A stretch of DNA of 64,000 nucleotides from Mucilaginibacter rigui (GCF_014773275.1 NZ_JACWMW010000002.1:434001-498000); one strand, 5' to 3'; shown: positions 19,843 through 28,875, numbered from the stretch's first letter. Numbers and translations: made by a program. The notes: generated from the sequence alone by a model not told the origin.

Positions 19843-19864
19843 GGGATAGGCTTACACCTATCCC
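19843..19864 (-). terminator. Terminator after the DUF4142 gene
   Basis: GGGATAGG (19843-19850) and CCTATCCC (19857-19864) form an 8-bp stem. On the minus strand it is followed by TTTTTTATTTTA, as expected for a rho-independent terminator of the gene at 19888-20469. Confidence 0.8.
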
Positions 19865-19887
19865 CTCTTCTTTATAATAAGACCAGC

Positions 19888-20469
19888 TTATTTCATGCTT
19901 TTTTGTATCGCTTCAATTTTAGCCAAGTGTTCTTTAACTGTAGGCAATGTCTTGGTGGCAAAAGCCATCAGGTCGGTATCTTTGCAATTTTTTGACGCAT
20001 CTTCTAACATTGATGCTACTTTTTTATGCCCGTCAACCATGGCATCAACATACGCCTTGTCAAAATCTTTACCTGTTTTTGCCGACATATCGGTCAGCAT
20101 TTTTTGGTGGTCAGCATCGGGGGCTACCGGTAAAGTGATATTCTTTTTCTTGGCAATTTCCATCAATTCGTCATTTGCCTTGGTATGGTCGGTAACCATC
20201 ATAGCAGCAAATTCTTTAACCTGTGGGTTCGTCGCTTTTTCTGAAGCCACTTTACCAGCCGCTACTTCGGCCATGCCTGCGTTGGCTGCATCTGTAGCAA
20301 ATTTTGCATCATTAGCATCCACGGCAATACCGGTAGATCCGTTTGTTGTGGTGTCTTTTACGGCATTTACACTGTCAGCAGTTTCTTTACTGTCTTTTGC
20401 GGCATTGTTACATGCCTGGAATGATAAGGCTGCAACAGCCATCATTGCCACTAAACTTAATTTTTTCAT
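19888..20469 (-). CDS. DUF4142 lipoprotein
   Basis: A 193-residue protein with an N-terminal lipoprotein-type signal (MKKLSLVAMMAVAALSFQAC, Cys20), a Lys/Asp/Thr-rich linker, and a DUF4142 four-helix bundle with the repeated pattern ATDAANAGMAEVAAGKVA ... VKEFAAMMVTDHTKANDEL. The fold is ferritin-like without obvious metal ligands. Probably attached to a membrane facing the periplasm; function unknown. It is divergently oriented from gcvH. Confidence 0.88.
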   Translation of the reverse strand: MKKLSLVAMMAVAALSFQACNNAAKDSKETADSVNAVKDTTTNGSTGIAVDANDAKFATDAANAGMAEVAAGKVASEKATNPQVKEFAAMMVTDHTKANDELMEIAKKKNITLPVAPDADHQKMLTDMSAKTGKDFDKAYVDAMVDGHKKVASMLEDASKNCKDTDLMAFATKTLPTVKEHLAKIEAIQKSMK

Positions 20470-20573
20470 TTTAGATAGGTGTTTTTGTTTTTATATTATT
20501 AGTTAACAAAATTTACGCCAATTGGTTTGTTGCCACTACATTAATTATGCATGTGTTAAAATTGTGCTTGTTG

Positions 20574-20603
20574 TTGATATCCCTTAAAGTTTTATTATTT
20601 TTG
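20574..20603 (+). promoter_or_regulatory. Promoter of gcvH, Bacteroidota type
   Basis: TTG at 20574-20576 as a -33 element and TATTTTTG at 20596-20603 as -7 (consensus TAnnTTTG), with exactly 19 bases between them, placed 19 bases before the gcvH ATG. Confidence 0.6.
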
Positions 20604-20622
20604 AAGACATAAATCAATCAAT

Positions 20623-21003
20623 ATGAATTTTCCTGCAGAGTTAAAATACACAAGCGACCACGAGTGGATAAGAGTTGAAGGTGATGAGGCTTACATTGGT
20701 ATAACCGAGTTTGCCCAGGGCGAATTAGGTGATATAGTTTACATCGATATAAATACTGTTGGCCAGGACGTTACAAAAGAATCGGTTTTTGGAACTGTTG
20801 AAGCTGTTAAAACAGTATCAGACTTGTTTATGCCGGTTGACGGAACCATCCTTGAGGTGAACGAAAAACTGGATAGCCAGCCCGAACTGGTTAACTCTGA
20901 CCCATATGGCGATGGCTGGATGGTAAAGATAAAATTGACCAACCCGGCAGACGTAGAAAAACTTTTAGATGCAGATGCTTATAAAGGCGTTATTGGCCAA
21001 TAA
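20623..21003 (+). CDS. gcvH: Glycine cleavage system H protein
   Basis: A 126-residue protein of the usual length. The lipoyl-attachment region [13 protein letters not shown] places the lipoylated lysine at K63, and [18 protein letters not shown] is the typical N-terminus. The H protein shuttles the aminomethyl group among the P, T and L proteins of glycine cleavage; none of those genes is adjacent here. The VanZ gene starts on the base after its stop, so the two are co-transcribed. Confidence 0.97.
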   Translation: MNFPAELKYTSDHEWIRVEGDEAYIGITEFAQGELGDIVYIDINTVGQDVTKESVFGTVEAVKTVSDLFMPVDGTILEVNEKLDSQPELVNSDPYGDGWMVKIKLTNPADVEKLLDADAYKGVIGQ

Positions 21004-21399
21004 ATGAAACAAACGCTAAAATATTACGGGCCTGCAATTTTGTGGGCCTTATTTATTTTAATTATATGTGCTGTGCCGTTTAGTGCGCCCGGCCCTCCTG
21101 ATTTGTTTTTCCCAGGTTTTGATAAGCTTGTGCATTGCGTATTGTTTTTTGTGCTTTCTGTATTATACTGCTATGGCAGCATCCGCAAATGGCAAACACG
21201 AAGCATTCGTATAGCAATTGCTATGAAAAACACAGTGGTGTTGATAAGTTATGGCGCTTTGATAGAATATTTGCAAATGCGCGTTTTTACCTGGCGCAGT
21301 GGCGATTGGAATGACCTGCTGGCAGATACCATTGGCAGTTGTATGGGTATTTTTGGCGTATTGTTAACCAGTAATGCTATCAATCATGAAAACAGTTAA
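21004..21399 (+). CDS. VanZ-family membrane protein
   Basis: A 131-residue protein with about four hydrophobic segments (WALFILIICAVPF, LVHCVLFFVLSVLYCYG, NTVVLISYGALIEYLQ, DTIGSCMGIFGVLL). The motifs FPGFDKLVHC and EYLQ..... WRSGDWNDLLADTIG are typical of short VanZ-like proteins. No catalytic role is established for these. The ATG abuts the gcvH stop codon. Its end overlaps the small lipoprotein gene by 14 bases. Confidence 0.88.
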   Translation: MKQTLKYYGPAILWALFILIICAVPFSAPGPPDLFFPGFDKLVHCVLFFVLSVLYCYGSIRKWQTRSIRIAIAMKNTVVLISYGALIEYLQMRVFTWRSGDWNDLLADTIGSCMGIFGVLLTSNAINHENS

Positions 21400-21523
21400 A
21401 TATCTGTCTGCAGCTTTAATTATTACTATAGGGCTCTCATCGTGCGGCATCTTCAAAAAGGATTGTAACTGCCCGCATTTTAGTAATGCAAAGTCGGCTA
21501 ACACTTCTACGCGAATAGTTTGA
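21386..21523 (+). CDS. Tiny lipoprotein, 45 aa
   Basis: A frame of 45 codons that starts inside the end of the VanZ gene. It begins MKTVKYLSAALIITIGLSSC, a textbook lipoprotein signal with lipobox LSSC (Cys20). The mature part would be only about 26 residues (CGIFKKDCNCPHF ...), with three further Cys or His in CNCPH. The overlap with VanZ suggests coupled translation in a gcvH-vanZ-lipoprotein unit. Function unknown. Confidence 0.65.
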   Translation: MKTVKYLSAALIITIGLSSCGIFKKDCNCPHFSNAKSANTSTRIV

Positions 21524-21669
21524 TTAGAGACATAGGTTAAATTGGTCTTAAAACCTTTTTAACTTTTAATACTTTTGTTGAACATTCTCTATAACAAATT
21601 GATAGTTAGCCTATTAAAGGTAACTACAATAGGCTTTCAAAAATTTACGTTAACAACACAATCTCCTTA

Positions 21670-21700
21670 TTTGGATTTGTTATAAATAAGCTTACATTTG
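21670..21700 (+). promoter_or_regulatory. Promoter of feoAB, full Bacteroidota consensus
   Basis: TTTG at 21670-21673 and TACATTTG at 21693-21700 (TAnnTTTG) separated by exactly 19 bases, ending 18 bases before the feoA ATG. It fits the primary sigma consensus of this phylum perfectly. I cannot point to a clear Fur box. Confidence 0.75.
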
Positions 21701-21718
21701 TAATCTAATTTTACGCAA

Positions 21719-21934
21719 ATGACGCTTGAACAGCTTGGAGTAGGAGAAACAGGAATAGTAAAAGAATTTACTGATCTTGAGATGTCTGTAAAGCTGATGG
21801 AAATGGGTTGCCTTCCCGGCGAGTCTATCAGAGTTTCACGTATTGCACCGCTTGGCGACCCTATCGCTATTCATGTGTCTGGCTACCAGCTAAGTTTGCG
21901 CAAGTTTGAAGCATCCACCATAATTTTGCAATAG
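21719..21934 (+). CDS. feoA: Ferrous iron transport protein A
   Basis: A 71-residue SH3-like cytosolic protein. It shows the FeoA pattern LGVGETGIVKEF, KLMEMGCLPGESIRVSRIAPLGDPIAIHVSGYQLSLRK. It accompanies FeoB in Fe(II) uptake. It lies 14 bases before feoB and behind a consensus promoter, so the two form an operon. Confidence 0.95.
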   Translation: MTLEQLGVGETGIVKEFTDLEMSVKLMEMGCLPGESIRVSRIAPLGDPIAIHVSGYQLSLRKFEASTIILQ

Positions 21935-21948
21935 CACATCTATAACAC

Positions 21949-24063
21949 TTGAAAGCCGATATCAGAGTAGCGCTTGTAGGAAATCCAAATACCGGTAAAT
22001 CGACACTCTTTAATGCACTAACCGGGTTAAATCAAAAGATAGGAAACTTTCCGGGTGTTACCGTTGATAAAAAAATAGGTTACAGCCAGCTTCCTGATGG
22101 CCGCCGGGCCGAGATCATCGACCTTCCGGGTACTTACAGCCTTTACCCAAAAAGCAAGGACGAATCCATTGTATTTTCTGTACTGGCCGAAAAGAATACA
22201 GAGCTTACGCCCGACCTGGTTGTAGTGATTATTGATGCCACCAATTTAAAACGAAACCTGTTGCTTTATACACAGGTTGCCGATTTAAAGATCCCGGTTA
22301 TCATTGCCCTTAACATGATGGACCAGGCGAAAAAGGCAAAAATAGAAATTGATGTTGAGCTATTGTCGCAACGCCTGGGTGTGCCTATTGTGCCTGTATC
22401 AGCCCGTAAGCTAGAAGGAATAGAACAATTAAAAAACATCATATCATACGCCAATAAATTTGCGCTGCAGCAGGATAGTATTGATGTAAAAGCCATTGCA
22501 CCACAAATTATAGCAAGCATTAGTAGCGAGTTTAAAACCGATAACCCATACGTTGCCCTACAGCTGGCGCACCAGCACGAAACCTTAAAATTTTTAACGC
22601 CCGCCCAAAGCGACCGTATTGAGGAATTGGAAAAGGAATACTCTTTCCACTCGCAAAAAGCACAGGCCAGTGAAACCATAGCGCGCTACAACTACATTAA
22701 CGATGTATTGTATGATACGGTGCACACGCCCGTAACCGCGCACGATGAATCGATAAGTAATAAGATTGATAAGATATTAACCCATAGGGTGTTCGGGTTT
22801 ATTATTTTCATGAGCGTATTGCTGTTCATGTTCCAATCGATATTTGCCTGGTCGGCGTACCCTATGTCGCTGATAGAAGACCTTTTTGTTTGGATTGAAG
22901 GCGGCCTGCGCCACGTATTACCCGGCGGCCCGCTTGCCGACCTGCTGATAGACGGCGTTGTTGCCGGCCTGAGCGGTGTAATGGTATTTATCCCACAGAT
23001 AGCCATCCTGTTTGCTTTCATATCTATATTGGAAGATACGGGCTACATGTCGCGTGTTACGTTTATGATGGATAAAATTATGCGGAAGGTTGGCTTGAAC
23101 GGTAAATCGGTAGTGCCGCTTATTGGTGGTTTTGCCTGCGCCGTGCCATCCATCATGAGTACCCGCACGATCGAAAACTGGAAGGACAGGATGATCACCA
23201 TTATGGTAACCCCATTAGTGGCCTGCTCTGCACGTTTACCGGTTTATACCTTACTAATATCGCTTGTAGTGCCCCACAAAAATGTTTGGTGGATATTTAA
23301 CCTGCAAGGCCTGGCCTTAACTGGCATGTATGTTTTAAGCCTGCTATCGGCTGTTATTGTGGCCTACGTAATGAAATTTGTGTTGAAGGCCCGCGAGCGT
23401 GGTTATTTTATTATGGAGCTGCCCGTTTACCGTATGCCAAGGTGGAACAACGTGCTGTTCTCGATGTACGAGCGCTCAAAAACTTTTGTACTGCAGGCGG
23501 GTAAAGTTATTATTGCCGTATCGGTAATATTGTGGGTGCTGTCATCATATGGCCCGGGCGACAGGTTTAAAAAGATAGAGCAAACCTACAGCCAGCCGAA
23601 ATACACCAAAACCATGACACCGGATAGCCTGGCGAGGGTTATATCTACCGAAAAACTGGAGAACTCATACGCCGGTGTTTTAGGCCATACTATCGAGCCG
23701 GTTATCAAACCATTAGGCTTCGACTGGAAGATAGGTATAGCGCTCATCACCTCATTTGCCGCACGCGAAGTGTTTGTAGGCACCATGGCCACCATTTACA
23801 GTGTTGATGGCGATGCCGATCGGATAGACTCCGTACAGGATAAAATGCGTAACGCTAAAAACCCCAATACGGGCGGCCCTGTATTTACGCTTGGCGTGGC
23901 CTTTTCTTTGATGATGTTTTACGCCTTTGCCATGCAGTGCGCCAGCACTGTAGCCGTTGTTTACCGTGAAACAAAAGACTGGCGCTGGCCCGCCGCGCAA
24001 TTTGCTTACATGACTGTACTGGCTTACGGAGCTGCGTTTTTAGCATATCATTTGTTGAAGTAG
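21949..24063 (+). CDS. feoB: Ferrous iron transporter B
   Basis: The protein has 704 residues, starting at TTG 21949. The N-terminal G domain shows G1 GNPNTGKST (residues 11-19), G3 DLPG (58-61) and G4 NMMD (122-125). A helical GDI-like region follows to about 270. The membrane part has about eight helices with two Gate domains, the first with SVLLFMFQSIFAWSAYPMSLIE and the second with FAAREVFVGTMATIY, and VVPLIGGFACAVPSIMSTR between them. It imports Fe(II) across the inner membrane. Slightly shorter than the E. coli protein, normal for the phylum. Confidence 0.96.
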   Translation: MKADIRVALVGNPNTGKSTLFNALTGLNQKIGNFPGVTVDKKIGYSQLPDGRRAEIIDLPGTYSLYPKSKDESIVFSVLAEKNTELTPDLVVVIIDATNLKRNLLLYTQVADLKIPVIIALNMMDQAKKAKIEIDVELLSQRLGVPIVPVSARKLEGIEQLKNIISYANKFALQQDSIDVKAIAPQIIASISSEFKTDNPYVALQLAHQHETLKFLTPAQSDRIEELEKEYSFHSQKAQASETIARYNYINDVLYDTVHTPVTAHDESISNKIDKILTHRVFGFIIFMSVLLFMFQSIFAWSAYPMSLIEDLFVWIEGGLRHVLPGGPLADLLIDGVVAGLSGVMVFIPQIAILFAFISILEDTGYMSRVTFMMDKIMRKVGLNGKSVVPLIGGFACAVPSIMSTRTIENWKDRMITIMVTPLVACSARLPVYTLLISLVVPHKNVWWIFNLQGLALTGMYVLSLLSAVIVAYVMKFVLKARERGYFIMELPVYRMPRWNNVLFSMYERSKTFVLQAGKVIIAVSVILWVLSSYGPGDRFKKIEQTYSQPKYTKTMTPDSLARVISTEKLENSYAGVLGHTIEPVIKPLGFDWKIGIALITSFAAREVFVGTMATIYSVDGDADRIDSVQDKMRNAKNPNTGGPVFTLGVAFSLMMFYAFAMQCASTVAVVYRETKDWRWPAAQFAYMTVLAYGAAFLAYHLLK

Positions 24064-24166
24064 TTGAACGCTTAAAGCAGACGGCTTTTGTCAGCGTAGC
24101 TTAAGCTTTAGGCTTTGGCCTTTCACGTTTACGCCTAAACCCTTATCTTTGATACAGAGGTAGCAA

Positions 24167-24784
24167 TTGGATAAAGTAAAAGTATTAGAAAAATATCTTC
24201 CGCCTGATGCGGCACCACTTATTGGCCGCTGGATAGATTACTTTAAGTGTGAATTTAAAATATCGCGTAACCGCGGTACCAAGTTTGGCGATTACCGCGC
24301 CCCCTATGCAGGCAAAGGGCACCGCATATCTGTAAATTTTGATTTGAACCCTTACGCTTTCCTGGTAACCACCGTGCACGAGTTTGCGCACTTACATACC
24401 TGGAATGAGCATAAGCAAAAAGCAAAGCCCCACGGCACCGAGTGGAAGAACAATTTTAAAAAAATGATGCAGCCTTTTTTTGAGAAGGATGTATTCCCGC
24501 CGGATGTAAAGCAGGCCATTACAGGTTACCTTAATAACCCTGCTGCATCCAGCTGCTCCGACCTCACCCTGTACCGCTCTCTGCGCAAATACGATGCGCC
24601 GAAGGAATCTGTGCACACGGTAGAGAAACTTCCCCTAAAAGCCTTATTTAAGCTAAAGGATGGCCGTATATTCCGCAAGGAAGAGAAACTGCGCAAACGC
24701 TATAAATGTATCGAGATAAGTACCCGTAGAGTTTACCTGTTTAGCCCTGTTGCCGAGGTGGAGGTGATAGAGGAGAGGAATTAA
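24167..24784 (+). CDS. SprT-like zinc metalloprotease domain protein
   Basis: A 205-residue protein from TTG 24167. The metal site HEFAH (H71, E72, H75) is followed by KPHGTEWK, whose H89 is the expected third ligand. This is the SprT/Spartan core layout. The C-terminal part has a beta-rich KLKDGRIFRKEEKLRKRYKC stretch in place of the zinc ribbon. SprT-like proteins are associated with proteolysis of DNA-protein crosslinks in eukaryotes; the bacterial role is not settled. It ends in a 4-base overlap with a convergent gene. A possible -7 element TATCTTTG lies at 24144-24151. Confidence 0.85.
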   Translation: MDKVKVLEKYLPPDAAPLIGRWIDYFKCEFKISRNRGTKFGDYRAPYAGKGHRISVNFDLNPYAFLVTTVHEFAHLHTWNEHKQKAKPHGTEWKNNFKKMMQPFFEKDVFPPDVKQAITGYLNNPAASSCSDLTLYRSLRKYDAPKESVHTVEKLPLKALFKLKDGRIFRKEEKLRKRYKCIEISTRRVYLFSPVAEVEVIEERN

Positions 24785-25140
24785 AAACTTAACCTGATGG
24801 ATTCCAGCTCCTGCTTAATGAAAATAGCGCAAGCCTTATTTAGGTCGGTGTAGGTTCTTACGGGGATCTCGTCCGTTTCGGGATAAAAACCTACCTGGTA
24901 TTTGCCGTCGCCGGTATCTAAAATGTACCAGCCAGAATCACTTCTTTTATCTGACGAATAAATCAGCCAGTTATCTGCTAATACAGGGTTTGCATTAAGC
25001 GCGAATAAAATGTCTTTTACAGTTACCTCTTTATAATGATCATTATAGCCGGTTTGATCAAGAAGGGTTTGTATAGAAACATCACCATATACATTATGAT
25101 TTACCGGTAAATGGATGATGTTATTAATAATTTTATTCAT
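24781..25140 (-). CDS. Hypothetical protein, 119 aa
   Basis: A 119-residue soluble protein with an acidic, Tyr/Trp-containing C-terminal half (NWLIYSSDKRSDSGWYILDTGDGKYQVGFY). This resembles a small beta-sheet sensor or an immunity-protein-like fold, but I recognise no family. It overlaps the convergent SprT-like gene by 4 bases at their ends. It lies 83 bases downstream, on the same strand side, from the end of the E1 dehydrogenase gene. Confidence 0.65.
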   Translation of the reverse strand: MNKIINNIIHLPVNHNVYGDVSIQTLLDQTGYNDHYKEVTVKDILFALNANPVLADNWLIYSSDKRSDSGWYILDTGDGKYQVGFYPETDEIPVRTYTDLNKACAIFIKQELESIRLSF

Positions 25141-25223
25141 AAAACCATTAACTATTATTAACCGGGATTGTTGGGGGATAGTGAAGATAGATTGTACTAC
25201 CCTGCCCCGGGTGCTGTTTGCAA

Positions 25224-27200
25224 TTAAAATTTTAATAATGTTTCCATCGCCTCTTCCAGGCGTGCTTTGGCTAAAAACTGGTCCTCAAGCGCTTTGTTCA
25301 TGGGGATGGCAGTATCAAGGCTGGCGCAGCGCATTACAGGCCCGTCAAGGTATTTAAAGCAATGTTCTCCTATATAGGCAGCTATCTCGCCGCCGAAGCC
25401 ACTGGTGAGCGTATCTTCGTGCAATACCAGCACCTTCGATGTTTTCTGCACGCTTTTTACAACCGCTTCCTTATCCCAAGGCTGCAGGCTGCGCAGGTCA
25501 ACTATTTCTATAGATTGATCGGGGTGATTATCGGCATACTCAATAGCCCAATGAACTCCAAGCCCAAAGGTAATGATACTGGCTTTGGTGCCTTCGCGTA
25601 CAACACGGGCTTTGCCTATCTCAACATAATAATCATCATCAGGTACATTGCCGCTCATGCTGCGGTATAGGGCTTTATGTTCAAAAAATATTACCGGGTT
25701 CGGATCATCTACGGATGCCATTAGCAAACCCTTGGCATCATCAGGAAAAGCCGGGTAAACTACTTTCAGGCCGGGTGTTTTGGTGAACCAGGCCTCATTG
25801 GTTTGCGAATGGAACGGCCCTGCGCCAGTACCACCACCTGCCGGCATACGGACAACTACATCAACCGTTTGGCCCCAGCGGTAATAGGTTTTGGCCAGGT
25901 TGTTCACTATTTGATTAAAACCGCAACTTACAAAATCGGCAAACTGCATTTCAACAATGGCCTTGTAGCCATTTAATGCAAGCCCCATAGCTGTGCCTAC
26001 TACGCCCGATTCACAAATAGGTGTATTACGGATGCGGTCTTTACCAAATTCTTCTAAAAAGCCCTGTGTTATTTTAAAGGCACCGCCATACTCGGCAATA
26101 TCCTGACCCATAATAACCAGGTTAGGGTGCATTCGCATGCTTTGCCTCAGCCCGTCACTTATGGCATCAATGTAGCGTTTGTTGGTGCTAACTTCAGATG
26201 TGATATGTGTAGCTGTGTTATACAGGCGGTACATAGCCTGCACTTCGGTTTGCACATGCGGTATAATATCGGGCTCGCTGAAAACCCTTTCAACTTCGGC
26301 ATCTATCAGCGTAGTAAATTCATTTCTTAGATAGGGCACCCACTCCGGGCGAAGCACACCTTCATCCAGCAAAAACTTTTCGAAGCAATCAAGCGGATCT
26401 TTCTGTTTCCACTCGTCAAACAAATGCTGTGGTACGTACTTGGTGCCCGATGCCTCTTCGTGTCCGCGCATTCTGAAGGTCATACACTCGATAAGTACCG
26501 GACGCGGATTTTCCCTTAGCTCTTCTGCAAGCTCTTTTATGGTATGATAAACCTCTAATATATTGTTGCCATCAATACGGCGGCCTTCTATACCATAGCC
26601 TATGGCTTTATCAACCAGTGCTGCGCAACGGTATTGCTCATTGGTGGGGGTAGACAGGCCGTAGCCGTTGTTCTCTATCAGGAAAATAACGGGCAGGTCC
26701 CAAACGGCGGCAATATTTAGTGCTTCGTGAAAATCGCCTTCACTGGTGGCACCTTCGCCGGTATAAACCAAAGTTACTTTTTTATCATTTCTTAGTTTAT
26801 CAGCAAGGGCAATCCCATCGGCCAAAGCCAGCTGCGGGCCAAGGTGCGATATCATGCCGATAATTTTAAACTCCTGCGTGCCGAAATGGAAGGAACGGTC
26901 GCGGCCTTTTGTAAAACCCGAAGCCTTTCCCTGCCACTGGGCCATTAAGCGTGAAACAGGAATGTTACGTGAGGTAAACACACCCAGGTTACGGTGCATC
27001 GGCAGGATATATTCATCGGCATTTAAGGCCATTGTACTGCCTACAGAGATAGCTTCCTGGCCTATGCCAGAGAACCATTTACCAATACGGCCCTGCCTGA
27101 GCAGAATTAACATCTTCTCTTCAACCAGGCGGGGCAATAACAATTTCTTATAAAACGTTATCAAACCGTCATTATCTATGTTTTTCCGGTCAAAAATCAT
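25224..27200 (-). CDS. Fused 2-oxoacid dehydrogenase E1 component (alpha and beta in one chain)
   Basis: A 658-residue protein. Residues about 1-330 are an E1 alpha-type TPP domain with GEGATSEGDFHEALNIAAVWDLPVIF and the loop RMRGHEEASG. Residues about 340-658 are an E1 beta-type domain (GQDIAEYGGAFKITQGF, NTPICESGVVGTAMGLAL, GAGPFHSQ, EHKALYR). It decarboxylates a 2-oxoacid and acylates lipoyl-E2; branched-chain oxoacid substrates are the common annotation for this fusion, but specificity cannot be read. No E2 or E3 gene is adjacent. The fusion is common in Bacteroidota. Confidence 0.92.
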   Translation of the reverse strand: MIFDRKNIDNDGLITFYKKLLLPRLVEEKMLILLRQGRIGKWFSGIGQEAISVGSTMALNADEYILPMHRNLGVFTSRNIPVSRLMAQWQGKASGFTKGRDRSFHFGTQEFKIIGMISHLGPQLALADGIALADKLRNDKKVTLVYTGEGATSEGDFHEALNIAAVWDLPVIFLIENNGYGLSTPTNEQYRCAALVDKAIGYGIEGRRIDGNNILEVYHTIKELAEELRENPRPVLIECMTFRMRGHEEASGTKYVPQHLFDEWKQKDPLDCFEKFLLDEGVLRPEWVPYLRNEFTTLIDAEVERVFSEPDIIPHVQTEVQAMYRLYNTATHITSEVSTNKRYIDAISDGLRQSMRMHPNLVIMGQDIAEYGGAFKITQGFLEEFGKDRIRNTPICESGVVGTAMGLALNGYKAIVEMQFADFVSCGFNQIVNNLAKTYYRWGQTVDVVVRMPAGGGTGAGPFHSQTNEAWFTKTPGLKVVYPAFPDDAKGLLMASVDDPNPVIFFEHKALYRSMSGNVPDDDYYVEIGKARVVREGTKASIITFGLGVHWAIEYADNHPDQSIEIVDLRSLQPWDKEAVVKSVQKTSKVLVLHEDTLTSGFGGEIAAYIGEHCFKYLDGPVMRCASLDTAIPMNKALEDQFLAKARLEEAMETLLKF

Positions 27201-27258
27201 CAGGTAAAGCTAAGAAGTTTTTAAAACTTTGTATGTTTGAGCAACACATCTTTTCGCT

Positions 27259-28107
27259 ATGAAGCACTTGTACGTTAGAATTCTTATAATGTTTGCATTT
27301 TTTGGTTTGGTATCTTTTATTCCCGACCAATTTTTAATGCCCGAAAACTTCTTCCTGCACAAGGGCGATAAGTTTAACCTGCACCTTTTATCGGGCGAAA
27401 GCCTGATCAAAGAGCGAGAGGTGCCTTATGATGCCAAGCAAACCACCAGGTTTGTGATATACGAGGGTAAGAAAAAAACCGACCTTACTACAATTGTAAA
27501 AAATGATGCTTCGCCATTATTGAATTATACGATGGAGAACAGTGGCCTTGCGCTGGTACAAATGAATACCAACGAGCTGAATGATATTGCCCGTGAGGAC
27601 TTTTTACCTTATTTAACCGAGCAGGGTTATGATGAGATAGCCGATAAACTGAAAAACAGCAACGCGTTAAACTTTACCGAAAAATACAACCGCTATTTAA
27701 AAACCCTGATACGGGTTGATAACGAAGGTGGCAGCGAATTTGGCAAAATATTGGGCGACGATTTTGAAATCATCCTGAAAAAGAACCCTTATAAATTAAA
27801 CTATGGTGATGACCTTACTGCAGCCATATATTTTAAAGGCAAACCATATGCCGGGTCGGTAGAGCTGTTTATTAAAACGCAATCGGGAAATGTATACCCG
27901 CAAAAACTAACCAGTGATGCATCGGGCCAGGTGTATTTTAATATGAGCCGTGAAGGTATTTACCTGATAAGGGCCACTAAGTTCGAAGAATCGAAAAGTA
28001 AGGATGCCGATTACCAATCATGGGTGGCATCGTACACCTTCTCATTCAGCAACCATGATGATGCGCCGGATACTTATAAAGAATTTGGCTTTGGGGATAA
28101 GCACTAA
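27259..28107 (+). CDS. DUF4198-family exported protein
   Basis: A 282-residue protein with an N-terminal hydrophobic signal (MKHLYVRILIMFAFFGLVSF). The N-terminal domain resembles DUF4198 / NikM-like proteins (MPENFFLHKGDKFNLHLLSGE), and the C-terminal Ig-like domain contains YGDDLTAAIYFKGKPYAGSVELFI and YLIRATKFEESK. Family members are periplasmic and linked to metal uptake or stress, but evidence is thin. Divergent from the E1 dehydrogenase gene, sharing a 58-base spacer. Confidence 0.75.
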   Translation: MKHLYVRILIMFAFFGLVSFIPDQFLMPENFFLHKGDKFNLHLLSGESLIKEREVPYDAKQTTRFVIYEGKKKTDLTTIVKNDASPLLNYTMENSGLALVQMNTNELNDIAREDFLPYLTEQGYDEIADKLKNSNALNFTEKYNRYLKTLIRVDNEGGSEFGKILGDDFEIILKKNPYKLNYGDDLTAAIYFKGKPYAGSVELFIKTQSGNVYPQKLTSDASGQVYFNMSREGIYLIRATKFEESKSKDADYQSWVASYTFSFSNHDDAPDTYKEFGFGDKH

Positions 28108-28139
28108 GTAGATACTTATTCTATTTGATATTTTGCCTG

Positions 28140-28310
28140 AAAAGCGGGGGTACTAAGAACACCAATAAAGATTTTTTTTTCGCCCTTGTTGGTGTTGTCA
28201 CCAACAAGCCGCCATGCAATAGACGATATTGATACGAGCCTAAATGTTGTTGGTGACAACACCAACAACGGCTAAAAAAGCGGAGGGAATTAAAGGACAC
28301 CAATAAAGAC
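28140..28310. repeat. REP-like element: two palindromic hairpins inside an imperfect direct repeat
   Basis: Two hairpins share the same 9-bp stem TTGTTGGTG/CACCAACAA. One is at 28186-28207 with loop TTGT (one more pair extends the stem), the other at 28247-28268 with loop ACAA, so the whole arms are also inverted repeats of each other. Outside them lie imperfect direct repeats of about 32 bases (28140-28171 and 28276-28309) sharing the core ACACCAATAAAGA. The element occupies the spacer between two convergent genes. Confidence 0.8.
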
Positions 28311-28315
28311 TATAA

Positions 28316-28864
28316 TTATCCTAAAAACGGAAGCTTTTCGGGGTCGAACCATGGGTTTAGCTCGTATCTAACCTGCAGAAGGCCGGTATCGTAAGTTTTC
28401 TGGTCGATAAGGGTTAATGCTACCCTGTCCTTAATATCCTTAAACAAAGGTTTTCCTTCCCCTAAAAGTAATGGGTGGATGGATAGCAGCAACTCGCTCA
28501 CCAGGCGTTTATTTACAAATATGGTTACCAGTTCGGCCCCGCCAAACAGCCAGATATCGCCACCCTCACTTTCCATTATTGCTGCAACCGCGCTTTCAAA
28601 ATTGGCGGATGATATGACACTGAAGTTTTCGCCAGGTTCAGGAACCAGCGTATCAGAAAACACATAAATGTTTTTAACCGGGAACATGCCGGTATCAGCG
28701 CGGATCAGTTCAAAACTTTTACGACCTATAAAGATGGTATCTGTACGGGCAAAAAATGCTTCCATGCCATAATCCTGGTCGGCACGGCACCAATCATATT
28801 CGCCGTTGGGGCCTTCAATAAAACCATCAAGGCTTACAGCCAGGTTTAAAACTACTTTACGCAT
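28316..28864 (-). CDS. Dihydrofolate reductase-like (RibD C-terminal domain) protein
   Basis: A 182-residue protein from the ATG at 28864, chosen because MRKVVLNLAVSLDGFIEGPNGE is the usual start; a 13-residue longer frame would overlap lutB. Family marks are SLDGFIEG, IFIGRKSFEL, IYVFSDTL, IWLFGGAELVTIF and a final LSIHPLLLGEGKPLF. It probably binds NADPH and reduces an unknown substrate. It lies 11 bases downstream of lutB on the same strand. Confidence 0.88.
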   Translation of the reverse strand: MRKVVLNLAVSLDGFIEGPNGEYDWCRADQDYGMEAFFARTDTIFIGRKSFELIRADTGMFPVKNIYVFSDTLVPEPGENFSVISSANFESAVAAIMESEGGDIWLFGGAELVTIFVNKRLVSELLLSIHPLLLGEGKPLFKDIKDRVALTLIDQKTYDTGLLQVRYELNPWFDPEKLPFLG

Positions 28865-28875
28865 AATGGAATGGG

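Noticed and set aside
19895..20506. 203-residue plus-strand frame opposite the DUF4142 gene
   Set aside because: The minus-strand gene has a lipoprotein signal, a known domain and a terminator; the plus frame is hydrophobic shadow sequence.
21524..21718. Fur-controlled iron operator in front of feoA
   Set aside because: No convincing Fur-box-like 19-bp palindrome could be pointed to; only the promoter is reported.
28140..28310. CRISPR array
   Set aside because: Only two repeat units, which are palindromic and oppositely related, and no regular spacers or cas genes.
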